DNA of 55,764 bases from Chara braunii. Taxonomy: Eukaryota; Streptophyta; Charophyceae; Charales; Characeae. A program made the position numbers and the translations under genes. The DNA is taken from contig BFEA01000267.1 of assembly GCA_003427395.1 (NCBI GenBank), forward strand, positions 1,573,372 through 1,629,135, written 5' to 3'. The notes under the pieces are model-generated. The model was not told where the DNA came from and did no database searches. It was given only the letters and a program-made list of their open reading frames with translations. Shown in pieces: positions 24,385 to 35,477 of the stretch (position 1 is the stretch's first letter; each line of letters opens with the position of its first letter).

Positions 24385-24835
24385 TTCCTTCCTTCTTTTT
24401 TTTTTTTTTTTCAAATCTTGTACATTTTTCTTTCAAATGGCCTCTTACAAAAGAACCGTAGTCGGGCTAGAAAGATCCGCTAGATATCATTGCTACCTAT
24501 TTACTCTTATTTTCCCGTCTCCCACCCGTCACAGACACCTAGAAATTACCCTTAGGCTAACTCATCCTACCACACAGCTGATGGGCAATTTCTGATTTCC
24601 ACTAAGCATTACCGTGCATTTCGTCACGACACCCGTACAAATTGCTACCTTCTTAGTGTCTATTTAGTATTATCAACCACTGGCCAGGGCTGGGCTAACA
24701 AATACGGGGTGCTCTAAGAACGGAGGGGAATCACTAGCAGCTCCACGGGACAACGGAGACCCGAGTCTGAGAAGAGAAAAGCCCACAGCCGCAGGAAACA
24801 ACAAACAGTGATCTCCATGTTATAAGATGTATCAA
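24385..24835. other. Intergenic, nothing recognised
   Basis: A poly-T run sits at 24397-24411. The rest has no coding or repeat signal that I can name. Confidence 0.4.
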
Positions 24836-24987
24836 TGGGACACTGGACCCGGTTTCCAGCAGGTGCCGCTCCCCACCAATAGATGGAGGAGCCCGACAGA
24901 TAAACCCTCAATCCTGATGGTTCTCTTACCACCGCCGGGATAGAGGGTTTACACAAGGGCTATTCGTGAAAGAAAAAAGAAAAAGTA
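24836..24987 (+). repeat. SINE-like repeat copy 3, with A-rich tail
   Basis: The head has ACTGGACCCGGTTTCCAGCA and the invariant CCCACCAATAGATGGAG. A body containing TTCTCTTACCACCGCCGGGA follows, then a tail GTGAAAGAAAAAAGAAAAAG. Head, body and A-rich tail in that order make this one of the most complete copies. Confidence 0.7.
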
Positions 24988-25453
24988 TTATCAGTCATTT
25001 TGTTAAATTGCAACTTTTTTGGGGGGGAACTGGGCTACCAGCTGTGCCGCCTGGGTCCCCAAAGCTGGCGCGGGACGCCCTGCCGGCCAACTGGGCCGGG
25101 CGTTAATAAATTAAAATTTAAAAGATTTTGGAAAAAAAGTATGTGGTGCAGAATAGCAAACCAAACAACTTCTTTTTTTTTTTTTTTTTTTGGAACAGTC
25201 ATTGCGACTCATTAGCTGTTATTGCAAATGAAAGGAGGCCGGGAATTCCTCACAAACAACCCGGAAGGTAAGAAACCGTGCTAACACTGGCAGGGGCGTG
25301 TTTTTTTTTTTTTTTTTTTTTTAAGGTAGGAAACCATGCTGGAAAACGGGTCGAGTGTCCCTTCCTTTCACTAATCTACTGTCATCTTCCAAAATCTCTT
25401 GAAGCTCAAGGTAATTCCACAAAAAAAACAGGGAGCCGTCCTACTTGATGCTA
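24988..25453. other. Intergenic with poly-T runs
   Basis: A GC-rich patch at about 25028-25104 ends in TTAATAAATTAAAATTTAAA and may be the tail of another retroposon. Poly-T runs occur at 25172-25191 and 25301-25322. I see no gene. Confidence 0.35.
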
Positions 25454-25624
25454 AACTTCAAAAACCTTAAGCCGTGTGGTATAAAAGCTATAAACTTCAA
25501 AAACCTTAAGCCTCATAATCTAGTGTTTCGAATCATAGAACCACACTGGTAAAAAGTCAATTCACCAGTGTGGTTCTATGATTCGAAACACTAGAGAAGG
25601 CCGTGAAGTATAAAAGCTATAAAC
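25454..25624. repeat. Direct-repeat cluster around a perfect 31-bp hairpin
   Basis: AAACTTCAAAAACCTTAAGC occurs twice (about 25454 and 25491) and GTATAAAAGCTATAAAC twice (about 25480 and 25607). Between them lies a perfect inverted repeat: arm 25520-25550 is the exact reverse complement of 25564-25594, with a 13-nt loop. No coding frame covers it. It could be a small foldback element or a hairpin RNA precursor. Confidence 0.8.
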
Positions 25625-25694
25625 AAGGAGTCTGGCCTACGACAGAAATCTATAAGCCAACCCTAAATTAGGACGAAATAGATCACCTCCACCA

Positions 25695-26190
25695 GTTGAT
25701 ATCAATTCCTTTGGTACAGCCCACTTCACCTCAACCGTCTTTATCATTCAATTCATAGAAACACTTCTGCAAGACCTTGTAAACAGCCTATTCAGAGTCG
25801 AATGTTATGAAGCCAAAACCGCGAGGCCTTAGAGTCGTGTAGTCGTACATGACCACGACATGAGGCCTTAGAGTCGTGTAGTCGTACATGACCACGACAT
25901 CCGTGATGGTTCCAAACTGCTCAAAATATTTTCTAAAATCCTCTGTCTGCCTTCAATCGTATGGCTTTCCTGGGCGCCACAATCAGCAACCGCTGGGTCA
26001 GAGAAGATAACAAAGCCAAAGCCACGAGCTCGGCCCGTTTGGTTGTCCTTCATAATGACTGTGTCAATGATTTCACCGTATCGTTCAAAATACGCCCTCA
26101 ATTTCTCCTTTGCCCTGTCCCATGCTATCCCGCCAATGAAGAGTTTCCCTTGTTGGGTGTCCATTAGAGCAGGCATATAAGTAGAGTCAC
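25695..26190 (-). pseudogene. hnRNP-type two-RRM RNA-binding protein pseudogene
   Basis: The minus strand from about 26165 starts MDTQQGKLFIGGIAWD, an RRM with RNP2 (LFIGGI) and RNP1 (RGFGFVIF). After HTIEG the linker between the two RRMs is missing and the frame shifts straight into the second RRM (EDFRKYFEQFG, then VVVMYDYTT, RGFGFITF and VEVKWAVPKEL). A 39-bp in-frame tandem duplication (25823-25861 and 25862-25900) repeats the VVVMYDYTTLRP part, and a TAG follows DSE. The family is a nuclear mRNA-binding hnRNP of plants and animals. The two RRMs lie together without introns, which suggests a retrocopy, but I found no poly-A tail. Confidence 0.85.
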
Positions 26191-26614
26191 AATGCTGAGA
26201 GTGAGAATCGGTTCCCGTCGTGAAAAGGAAGCCGCACCTGGCCCGAGAGGCCATCCACTGGTCAACCATCTCACAGACTCACACCCTTTTCAAAGGCCTT
26301 TCAACCCCTTTCAAGCCCCTTTAAGTCCCTTACACCCCCCCCACCCTCCAAACCTGACATGTACCCAAAAAAGAAAAAAAGACCGGATTTGGGTCCCTCT
26401 TGGAGAGCGCAAAAATGGCCCATGATCAGGGAAAAAAAAAAAAAAAAAGTTTTGACTATTGTTTTTACTTGCCCGGGTGACCTGGGCAAGGGGGTCCAGG
26501 TCACACTGACCCGGCTGCCCGCCCAGGCGGCCTCGCCCCCGTGCGGGTCTGGTAGCCCAGGGGCGAAAGGCATATGCGTTTCAGTCACGATGGCGTTCCG
26601 AATGGCCAAAAAAA
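26191..26614. other. Intergenic, nothing recognised
   Basis: GC-rich sequence (26468-26560) contains the short inverted pair TTGCCCGGG and CCTGGGCAA. There is a poly-A run at 26430-26448. No gene is visible. Confidence 0.35.
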
Positions 26615-26664
26615 CAGTCCGGTCATTATCGCTGCATCTGGACTGAAAGTTGGCCCAAATGCAG
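26615..26664. repeat. Foldback element, partial copy 2
   Basis: AGTCCGGTCATTATCGCTGC and the following 30 bp match the inverted form of the element at 23348-23465 with very few changes, then stop at CAAATGCAG. Only one arm and the centre are kept. Confidence 0.75.
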
Positions 26665-27359
26665 GTCAGTCACTCGCTGAGCTCAAAAAGGAAATAAAAC
26701 CATGGTGCGACTTCTGAAACAGGGGGCGCAGGTTTCTGCAGGCGAGGGGGGGGAAGGGGGGAAGGGCATGGTGTGCAGACTCCCGGTTTGTGTTTTTTTT
26801 CTTTTGGTTTCACGCTGCGGCAGACCTGCCGAACCGAGTTCTTCCTTTTTATTTTGGGTATGTTAAAGGGAAGCAGTGAAGTAGGAAGTCCCTTTTTTTT
26901 TCCCTCCCTATTTTCCAACCTCTCTTATGCAAAGAAGCTGTGGAAAGTACGACACACCTTCCTATCTTCCTGCTGTCATACCTCCCAATGCCTTCCATTA
27001 GTTGAAACTTCCAATTAATTCATATAATCATTAAAAAAAAAGGGAAAAAAAAACGCTTCCACCAATTCTTTGTCGAACACACAGAACATACTTGCATCCA
27101 TTCGAAAATGCAAATGTCCGATTTTGCGCCATTAAAGAAACATCCCAACTGGAACTCAGTATCATATAGCACAAGGCCAAGTGGTCTGTGTAGGTACCCC
27201 TTCAACGGGCCAATTTCAGAGCCCCCATGTCTCAGCCCGTCTTCCTTTGTTTTTTTTTTTCCCCCTCTGGCAGTGCTTGTTTCCTCCTTGTCTTTTTTCT
27301 GATCTCCACACTTGCCCCTTTCCTAAGTCTCATCATATGCACTCATCCCCGTCTGTTTT

Positions 27360-27394
<35 letters not shown>

Positions 27395-27749
27395 TGTGTG
27401 TGAAAGAGGGGGGGGGAAAGGGTGGGGAGGAGGGAACAAAATGCTGCAATCCCCATTTGTCAGGGACTCATGGAGCAATTGTATGATGTAGGCAAGAACG
27501 GATGTCAGAGCACATGCAAGTGGATGGTGGCCTGCTGCATCTCATGAATGTTTGTTAGCTCCTTAAAACAGCCCTCTGGGTGCCAGTGGTGTTGTTAATC
27601 AGCCTATACTTCATACCTGTGGACTCCATGAAAAACAGTCCCTTATACCAGTTCTTCAATCAGATTTATTCCACTTAATAACTGTTGTGCTTCTAACTAT
27701 GCAACCATATGTACTCCACTTCCAGCAGTGCCAGAGTGATTGGTAGACA
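26665..27749. other. Intergenic with homopolymers and (TG)n
   Basis: Poly-T (27355-27381) runs into (TG)n (27382-27402), then a G-rich patch. Other short T and A runs occur near 26793, 26892 and 27032. No gene is recognised. Confidence 0.4.
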
Positions 27750-27760
27750 CTCTCTATCTT

Positions 27761-27843
<83 letters not shown>

Positions 27844-27844
27844 N

Positions 27845-27931
<87 letters not shown>
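27750..27931. repeat. (CT)n microsatellite with an N at 27844
   Basis: About 180 bp of CT dinucleotides is interrupted only by one N, which marks an assembly join of uncertain length. Confidence 0.97.
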
Positions 27932-27935
<4 letters not shown>

Positions 27936-28622
27936 TGCCAGTCCCCACTGTGGAAGTGCCCTGTCGGCCTTCCGTGTCCTCTGCTTGCGTGCCTTGTAGT
28001 CTGGCCGGCTTGCTGATGTTGCCTTGCACTTGACTGCACGGTTGCCGAGCTGCTCATCCGCTTGTCCTATCGTTCCTTGCAGTTGCCTTTGGTGATGAGC
28101 AGTTGGGTTCCTCCGACAGCGTTGCCTGGTGCTTCGCTGAGTTGCTGCCCGCTGCTATGTCCTACTTGGGGACAGTCTGCCTGATCAAAACGTTCAAGGC
28201 AACACGAACAAGGTAACCAAACCACAATGCACGGAAGGCACAGACTGCGGATGGGTGGCAAGGCAGCAGAGCAGCGCGGAAGACCAGCGAAGCAAGCAGG
28301 ACGGGCAGCAAGCCAGCAGCAGAGCGCAGACAAGACAGTCTGCACATCCAACACGGAGAAAAGCAGCACATCACCTACTCACATCATGAGTTAACCTCAC
28401 AAGCTGTAGGTTCCCACCACCCGCTGAGCCAGGGAATCTCCCAGAGGAACATTCGGCATCACCTGCAGATGACACAGACCTCCCGAACTGAGCGCCCCCC
28501 CGAAGAGTGCTGTAAGCATCCCAGACGAGGAATGGCCGACTGTTTGGCACTGCTTGAGGGTGCTCAGCTAGGGACACGAAGTACGTAGAAAAATACAAGA
28601 AAGAAGAAACATACAAAAAAAT

Positions 28623-28623
<1 letters not shown>
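27932..28623. other. Intergenic, nothing recognised
   Basis: This is GC-balanced sequence with short open frames on both strands and no family that I recognise. It lies between two microsatellites. Confidence 0.35.

Positions 28624-28702
<79 letters not shown>
28624..28702. repeat. (GT)n microsatellite
   Basis: This is an uninterrupted run of about 39 GT dinucleotides. Confidence 0.97.
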
Positions 28703-28704
<2 letters not shown>

Positions 28705-30111
28705 CCTGCCCACTGTCCCTCCATGGGGAAACCAGATGGACGAGTGCCTAGGCACTACGCCGATATGGCCCTGGACCCCATAGACACCACACATCACTCC
28801 AACAGACACACACACACACATACACCATGCTATCAAAAATCAAACCAATACGTGCATGCATAACTATATTATATTGGACACAGGAAACTAGTCACGTCGA
28901 CAATCAGAGCACGATCACATCTGAGGTCAGTACGCCACACAACATGTCTCTACGGTGAGCTATACTTAAATTTTCGAAGTGGACGTACCACATGTTAACA
29001 ACATGCTGTTGGTTCGATCCCGGACCTGAGTGCAGCTGGGGGAGTCTACCACGCAACGGCAACTAGAAGGGAATCCCTTACGTGTGTGTGTGTCCAGTAT
29101 ACACATACTGATTAAGAGAACTTAAGACTCCATGTCAAGATCAAGAGAAAATTAAGCATGCGTATACACATATTAGTTAGACTCCCCTCTCTTCTCTCAT
29201 TACTCCGTGCTGTGAAAAGTTCGAATCTGAGGGTATTTATTTCCTCCCCCACCGTGCGATTGACTCTCTCTAGGATTTCTTTTATAATTCCCTGGTTATA
29301 TATCTCAGTCCTAGTGTGTTGAAGTGATCCCGCCATTTCACGTGTCGTTTGTATTGCGACCTGATGCCTGTTGCGGATACCAGAGTGTTATGAACCTGGT
29401 TATTTGTTGTCAGAAGACCAACACTCACTCACATAGACTTCCAAGTATGCCCATACATACACAGAAGGAAGGGGAGAGGATGAGAGTATCACACCGCAAA
29501 GGAAGATAGAAACACAGCGGAAGACTTAGCCATGCGATATGACAGAGTACACTGAAAGTGCAATTCACTCCACAAAATCCTCACAACCAGTCACAAAGGA
29601 CAGCCGAGTAGATCACATCCAGAAACAATGAAGCGAAGATAGTTCATCCACAGTATCAACACTGTTTATTAAACTCAGAATCTCAAATTGCCAGAATAAC
29701 CCCAAAACTGTGATGCACTGCCCATAATTGAGCAGTGCTTCTTTTCCCAACCCTGAGTAACCGCTATCACTACCCCTGAGTCCCTGAAACAACCAGTGCC
29801 ACCCAGATACTGCCTCCAGAGGAAAGCGCCACCCTGAAACCGGCCTCTGAGGCCAAGTGGCTCTCAGAGGATGAAAAGCGCCATAGTCTTTGATGATGAT
29901 GAAGTGCCAGAAGACTTTCCGAATGGAAATCTGCAGCAGCACCACCTCTCCTGACCAAGATGATCTCTGGTAATGAAAACTGCATCTATGGTTGTAGCGC
30001 CACACACCGTGACACCCTACTCCTGAGGAGGGTTCAACAGGGCACCAACTTCTCTTGCCCGGACACAAGCGGTTAACGGGTAGTTGAAAATTCAGAAGTG
30101 AGAGATTTGGG
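28703..30111. other. Intergenic, nothing recognised
   Basis: GGTTCGATCCC at about 29010 resembles a tRNA B box but no tRNA fold surrounds it. A 221-codon minus-strand frame (29613-30278) has no recognisable motif, and its N-terminal part is simply the translated minisatellite that follows. I do not call a gene. Confidence 0.4.
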
Positions 30112-30408
30112 CAGTCTGAAAATCTTGAATGGTCCTGAAGTGGTGAAAGGTCCGAAGACCCTGAAAACCACCTGTTTAGGCAGGTTGCATCCTGAAGTGG
30201 TGAAGTGAGAGTTTTGGGCAGCCTGAAAATCCTGAATGGTCCTGAAGTGGTGAAAGGTCCGAAGACCCTGAAAACCACTTGTTTAGGCAGGTAGCATCTT
30301 GAAGTGGTGAAGGGTGTCTTGAAGTGGTGAAAGGTCCGAAGACCCTGAAAACCACCTGTTTAGGCAGGCTGCATCCTGAAGTGGTGAAGGGTGTCCTGAA
30401 GTGGTGAT
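30112..30408. repeat. Complex minisatellite
   Basis: The core CCTGAAGTGGTGAAAGGTCC plus about 35 bp starts at 30134, 30241 and 30319. The copies are joined by variable spacers that themselves repeat TGAAGTGGTGAAG. Period lengths are about 107 and 78 bp, so it is a higher-order array rather than a simple tandem repeat. Confidence 0.85.
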
Positions 30409-31038
30409 GAAAAATACGACTGTTGTTAACCTTCTCTCCCGGCTATGTATGTCTCCTCCAACGCTGAAACTCTCACCACTCCAGTTCACGCGTTGCGCTG
30501 TTGCGATGTGCACGGTACCAACTGGCAAAAGCCCCGAACGGTTTTTCCTACACCTATTCATAGTCCACACTAGCCTAGTCACGACCTAGACCGGACTGAC
30601 TGGACTGACCGGTACCGTTTCAGTTCGGCCTCTAGGGCCTCTCCCTACCTGGCTATAGGCTATAGCAACCCTCTAGCAGGCTATGCCTCACGGCCTGTCT
30701 GTCCTAGGGGTAGCCCGGGCCTGCTACTCGCAGTTAGGATAGCTTTGGAAAATTCTAGTTAGTCTGGGCCTACAATTTTACCAAATTTACAGATATGTCC
30801 CTCGCGAATTTTCCTCACAGTCAGATATCTCGGTTAGCCCTCAGCCAAACAAAATAGCGAATCTATCCTACCTATATTACAGCCTCGAGTCGACGGGTCG
30901 CAGGCTGCAGAAGCAGCAAGTCATTGCAAGAGAATGTATCCGCCGTCCAGTATCGTATATTGACATCCTCTGATGATGACGTGATCTGGTCCTGCGTCCA
31001 CATCTCGTGTCAAAAGCAAAAAAAGGGTAACTTCAGTA
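30409..31038. other. Intergenic, nothing recognised
   Basis: This holds short palindromic words such as GGCTATAGGCTATAGC and no coding frame above background. Confidence 0.35.
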
Positions 31039-31203
31039 GAGTCACAAAAACTAGTTATAATTGCACTATGGGGCAAGATACAGTTTGCAATAATTGCAGT
31101 TTGGGAACCCTACCTGGCCAGAAAGATGGGTTGTATATATTGCAGTTCGAACTGCATCTTGGCCCATAGTGCAATTACAAGTTATAACTCAGTTTTGTGA
31201 CTC
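31039..31203. repeat. Foldback (MITE-like) element, 165 bp
   Basis: The ends GAGTCACAAAA and TTTTGTGACTC are exact inverted repeats. The pairing continues inward through AGTTATAA and TTGCACTATGGG (with CCCATAGTGCAA on the other side), leaving a small centre near 31115-31130. There is no coding capacity. I could not define a target-site duplication. Confidence 0.8.
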
Positions 31204-31399
31204 CCGTGTAGTCCCCCCCCCAAAAAAAAAAACACCTTATAAATTCTTGCTGCGGGTGGGTTCCTCACAAGACCGGCAATCTGAAAAATATAAAAACGCA
31301 TTAGTTAGGCAAGTGGCTGGAGCTGATGAAAGATCACAGCAGCTGTCAATTCTAATTGAGAAGGTGTGATCAGTGGGGAGCCAAGTGGTGGTGGTCTTG

Positions 31400-31401
<2 letters not shown>

Positions 31402-31431
<30 letters not shown>

Positions 31432-31567
31432 CCCCTGAAACATCTCTGTGGAGGGGTGCCTGTTAGTGGAGTTGAAAGGAGCATTCCCCACTAACAGGAC
31501 CCCATTGTTGATGGCTCCATTCTATTGGTGGGGAGTGCCACCTGCTGGAAAGCGGGTCCAGCGTCCC
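31402..31567 (-). repeat. SINE-like repeat copy 4 with poly-T side
   Basis: A 30-bp poly-T (31402-31431) is followed by a body and then the head CTATTGGTGGGGAGTGCCAC and GCGGGTCCAGCGTCCC. Read on the minus strand this is head, body and A tail, the same order as copy 3. Confidence 0.7.
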
Positions 31568-31824
31568 TTCTAACATCTAGTGGTTTAAGGATTAGCGGGG
31601 GATGAAGGATCGGTATAAAATTTCGTTGGGAGATATGGCAGTCCAAAATCCTGTACCAGCAAATTTTGCCCATGGCATTCCGTAGATGTCCATTGCTTCC
31701 ATACAATAAGGCCATTCTTGTCTATCGCACAAATTTCATTCTTGGGGTCAATCTATGTGAACATCTGATTGCAAGGTTACTATTCGGAGCGGGGGGAGAG
31801 AACCCTTCAATTAGATGCCTTACT

Positions 31825-31885
31825 GATTGATGGCTCCATTCTATTGGTGGGTAGGTGCACCTTCTGGAAGACTGGTCCAGCATGA
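31825..31885 (-). repeat. SINE-like repeat copy 5 (head only)
   Basis: TGATGGCTCCATTCTATTGG and the following 40 bp match the head of copy 4, with changes in the central part (GGTGGGTAGGTGCACC). Confidence 0.6.
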
Positions 31886-32085
31886 TCCATTTATGATATA
31901 TCATACATTAGTACCAGGAAGGGCGGCCTCCTGGGAAGCTTTCCGGTTCAGGTAATGACGGCAACCACCGTGGGTCGGAATCTGGCCTGTACAACAATCT
32001 AAACTTATACAAAAAAAAAGAAAAAAAAGATATATCATCCATATATACAGGGCGGCCGCTATTCACTCCAAGCAATCTGTGTAAT

Positions 32086-32211
32086 TGGGATGCTGGACCT
32101 GGTTTCTAGCAGGTGACGCTCCCCACCAATAGATGGAGTCTCGCCCGACGTGTCGTCTCTTACCAGCACCAATAGCTTCTGGAGGGATGGCTTAAAAAAA
32201 GAAGGAAAAAA
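32086..32211 (+). repeat. SINE-like repeat copy 6, complete with tail
   Basis: The head TGGACCTGGTTTCTAGCAGG and CCCACCAATAGATGGAG is followed by a body with GTCTCTTACCAGCACCAATA and the tail TTAAAAAAAGAAGGAAAAAA. Confidence 0.75.
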
Positions 32212-32282
32212 AGCATGTCGGTTTGGTTTGTAAGCAAAACCGTGTCTTACAGTCTTAATTTTATTACTATTAATTTTTAATT

Positions 32283-32429
32283 TTTAATTTTATTATTATT
32301 ATTATTTTTTGCAAACAGCCTCGGAAGCAGCTTGAGGTGGTGATGGGATCAGTCCCCTCAAGCTGGTCCGGGGTAGGCTCCATCTATTGGTGGGGAGCAC
32401 CACCTGCTGGGAAACGGGCCCAGCGTCCC
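32283..32429 (-). repeat. SINE-like repeat copy 7
   Basis: A T-rich (ATT)n run (32283-32310) is followed by a body and the head CCATCTATTGGTGGGGAGCA, CCACCTGCTGG and CAGCGTCCC. It faces copy 6 in the opposite direction. Confidence 0.7.
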
Positions 32430-33169
32430 TATTACAAGAATCACAGTGATCACAGAGTTTGTACATCATAATGGAGGCACACCTTCCCGTCTCTAGACGA
32501 GCCGTCTGATGCAGGCGTACGGTCCAGTTTCTATGTCTACTATTCCTCCATTGCAGCTGTAGCGCTGCCTTCACCGTTTTCACATTTTGCGGTATGATTT
32601 ATGACAGCAGAACAGTTGTACTTGGATCTGTATTTATAGGTATGCTTACAGTTTGTAGCTATTCCAGTTGATTTATGTGTATTCTTGGCACAGGATTTTA
32701 AGAAATGGCTGTTGAGAAGTAGTTAAGAGATAGTTGAGAAATAGGCAATGTCGATTGTAAGATGCGTAATAACCTTGTGATGGGTTAAAACATCGGGACA
32801 TAAAGCCGTACTGATATATAGACTTGAAGACTTAAAGACGTAAAGGCTGTCCTAGCTGTAGATATCCATAGTCCTCTTCGTCCTATTCTCCTGTCTTGTT
32901 CTGTCCTCCCCTCTTCCCCTTTTTTCCTTAACTCATTATAGCTTGACCGTACTCTTATTCCGCCGTCCATTCCCTTCTTTCTCTCCTATCTTTATTAAGC
33001 CCTGCTTAAACCCCTACTTCTTCTGGAGAGCCCACTCTGCATCCAGCTTCCTCTGACTCCTACTTCATTGGCGAGGCTGCGGAGGTCCATCCAGGCCGGC
33101 ACTTCATGTGGGGCTGTAGGTGCAGTGGTCAGATAGGGAGGTGTGGGCTGACCGTGCCTGGGCGGAGGA
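32430..33169. other. Intergenic, nothing recognised
   Basis: No coding or repeat signal is visible. The last part probably belongs to the 3' flank of the LINE on the minus strand. Confidence 0.35.
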
Positions 33170-33181
33170 GGAGAGGGGGAG

Positions 33182-33263
<82 letters not shown>

Positions 33264-33298
33264 GGGGGGGGGAGGGAAAGAGAGAGAGATAGAGAGTG
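33170..33298. repeat. Long poly-G tract inside a purine run
   Basis: After GGAGGAGGAGAGGGGGAGGG the sequence is essentially all G from about 33187 to 33262. It returns to G/A text (GGAGGGAAAGAGAGAG). The length may be real or inflated by base-calling. Confidence 0.85.
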
Positions 33299-33348
33299 AG
33301 TTCGTGCTCCTAACTGTGCAAAGTGGTCTACATGTTGTTCTGCCTGAA

Positions 33349-34470
33349 TCAGTACGAAATTGGTTGGTTGGATATGACACGAGAAGTGATCGTCTGGGAG
33401 GTAATCAGCTGATTTTTTTTGGACACTTCAATTTCTTCTTGCATTCTGGATCTCAGGTTTTTCCAGGTGTCTTGCGTGTTTGTGGTTATTGTATCCACTA
33501 TTACTGCCTTGGCCTGCTGGGGCGCAAATGTGTTCTCGCCCCACTCATGAGCGCACCTCATTCTCCAAGCTGTCATGAGCAATGCCAGGCAGATGTAGTA
33601 GAACAAATTGAGCATGAAGTGGGTCCAGTCTGTTCTAGAAGGGAGGGTGCCCATGAAAATAGTTTTCACCTCCCAGGGGAAGTGCTGGCCTGTAAGATAG
33701 TGCCATGCAGCATCCCACCATCTCCAGATTGGCACAACCATCGGACAGTCCAAAAGACAGTGCTCCAGTGTTGCCCGTTTCCTTGGGGAGATAAGTTTGC
33801 AGAATGTACAGAGAGGGGAAAGTTGCTGTTTTTGTTCTAGATCTGTTCTTTGCGTTACCCAGTCGGGAGTAGGCCGACATCTATGTATGATCCGCCATTG
33901 CAGTGCCCTGTGGTTAGTTGGTTTAATATGTGTATAGGACGACCATTTGAAGTCTTTCATGTCTTCCCTGGTGAGGGATGAGTCCCTCTCCCATCTCCTT
34001 AGAATATCATCCATCACCTAGGTCCGGGCTGCGGTCCACATCGTTCTATATCCGTTTTTCACTGTATACTGCCATGGATGCATGATGGATGATGTTCCCC
34101 TCTGCCACTTCCACTCGTTCGGATCGAATGGGAGATGAGACAGAGGTATTGTGGGTTCATACACATATTTCACCTCATCTTTTTCTTCCATCACACAAAT
34201 TCTGATCAAATTGTCCCTCGATGTCTGACAGTCCAGATTGTCCTTCCTGTGAATAGTCGACCATCTTGCTCCTGGAAGGGTAGGACGGTAGGCATGTAGT
34301 TGCATGACTGATGAGGGTTGAGATCTCTCCACTTTGAAGCTTGTCATCGATAGGTGTAGCGAGTCTGCCCTTACCACCCAGTCCCCTTTCTCTAAAGTGG
34401 GACCTCGTCTGAGGGCTATAATCCATGCCAGAGGGATCGCTTCCTGGACCTTTGCCAGATCTTGTTCCAG
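33349..34470 (-). pseudogene. LINE copy B ORF2, C-terminal zinc region
   Basis: The frame 34018-34548 (its upper end reads into the LTR) matches the connection region of copy A. After a stop, 33349-34017 gives LQWRIIHRCRPTPDW, the zf-RVT zinc residues (CTFC and HCLLDC) and IWRWWDAAWHYLT, paralleling copy A closely. At 34467-34470 the bases CCAG are the left half of the target duplication made by the gypsy insertion. Confidence 0.85.
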
Positions 34471-35462
34471 TGCAATAACCCATGCCATATGTCTCGTGAA
34501 ACTGAGGGCCACCAGAAGGCCTACTTGGCCGCCCTCAGCCCAGGCCAAATAAGGGCAGAAAAGACCCTTTACGATTTCAGGGCCTGGGCATGTGACAGTG
34601 GACTTCGGTCAACTGTCGGTCCACCGAACAGTCAAAGTCCAAAGGTACCTAGCCTAGGCCGCAGGTCAAGCACACAATTGTTTGTATGCAGGTACCCAGG
34701 CAACATCAGGTCCAAGGGAGAAGTCTGTAACTGAACAATCCGGGCCTTGAGATGTGAGTCAATCTCGACGGCTGGGGACAAGGCACCCGAGGCCAGACAA
34801 TCTCGACGACTGCTACATAAGGCTGGCCTCAAGCAAGTCCAACATTTAGTCTTGCTATGCTATTTTGATGCTGGCTCAACTTTGACTCGGCGCTGGCTTC
34901 ATGCTGGCTGTGCACACGCGTTGCGGACGACGACACACGGGAGGAGACGGCACGCTGGTCTACGTGGCATGCTGACGTGGCGCTGCCTCTGGCCTACGTG
35001 GCGCTGTATTGATCTTCATTGATGATGTGGCATCGCCACCTGTCTTGATTATGACGTGGCATTGTCCACGCTACCTACATGAGGTGACGGGTTGCGAGGA
35101 AGAGGAAGATCGGGACTGTGGAGAGATCGTGAATACGTACCTGGTTGTCTTCATGTTGACATTGCTCCAGTGCTGATGAGGGACTAATTAGATGTGCCAC
35201 GTGGCACATTGAGGTTACTTCGGATACTGGTTCAGACTGTTGATTATTGAAGTGGTGTTGGAGGAGGGAGCCCAAATCAGGAGTGGGCTTTGTATTTATT
35301 TCCTCTCCTTTGTCTAATCTCCCTTCTCTCTCCTTCGTCTATGTATGATTATCTCATCTCATTCTGTCTGGACACGATCTTGACTATTGGTATTCATCAA
35401 CTGGTTGACATTCATCTGGACTTGCATTGTTGATAATTGTCTCACGATCTGGATTCATTGCA
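34471..35462 (+). repeat. 5' LTR
   Basis: It begins TGCAAT and ends ATTGCA, a 6-bp inverted terminal repeat. It is 992 bp long and highly similar to the 3' LTR. Several ACGTGGC motifs lie between about 34970 and 35215. Confidence 0.85.
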
Positions 35463-35465
35463 ATT

Positions 35466-35477
35466 TGGTAGCAGAGC
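35466..35477 (+). other. Primer-binding site for initiator tRNA-Met
   Basis: TGGTAGCAGAGC starts 3 bp after the LTR. It differs at one position from the usual plant site TGGTATCAGAGC, which is complementary to the 3' end of initiator tRNA-Met. Confidence 0.85.

Noticed and set aside
28990-29040. tRNA-like B box (GGTTCGATCCC)
   Set aside because: No acceptor stem, anticodon arm or matching A box surrounds it, and the T stem has a mismatch. It may be a chance match or a SINE remnant.
29613-30278. 221-codon minus-strand frame as a gene
   Set aside because: Its start is the minisatellite in translation and no family motif appears. Two stop-free neighbours on other frames suggest chance.
30125-30410. 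CRISPR-like array
   Set aside because: Repeats are of unequal period with spacers that are themselves repeats, and the DNA is eukaryotic. It is a minisatellite.
35170-35215. CTGATGAG in the gypsy 5' LTR as a hammerhead core
   Set aside because: No GAAA follows at a stem II distance and no GUH site can be placed. The 3' LTR has TTGATGAG instead.
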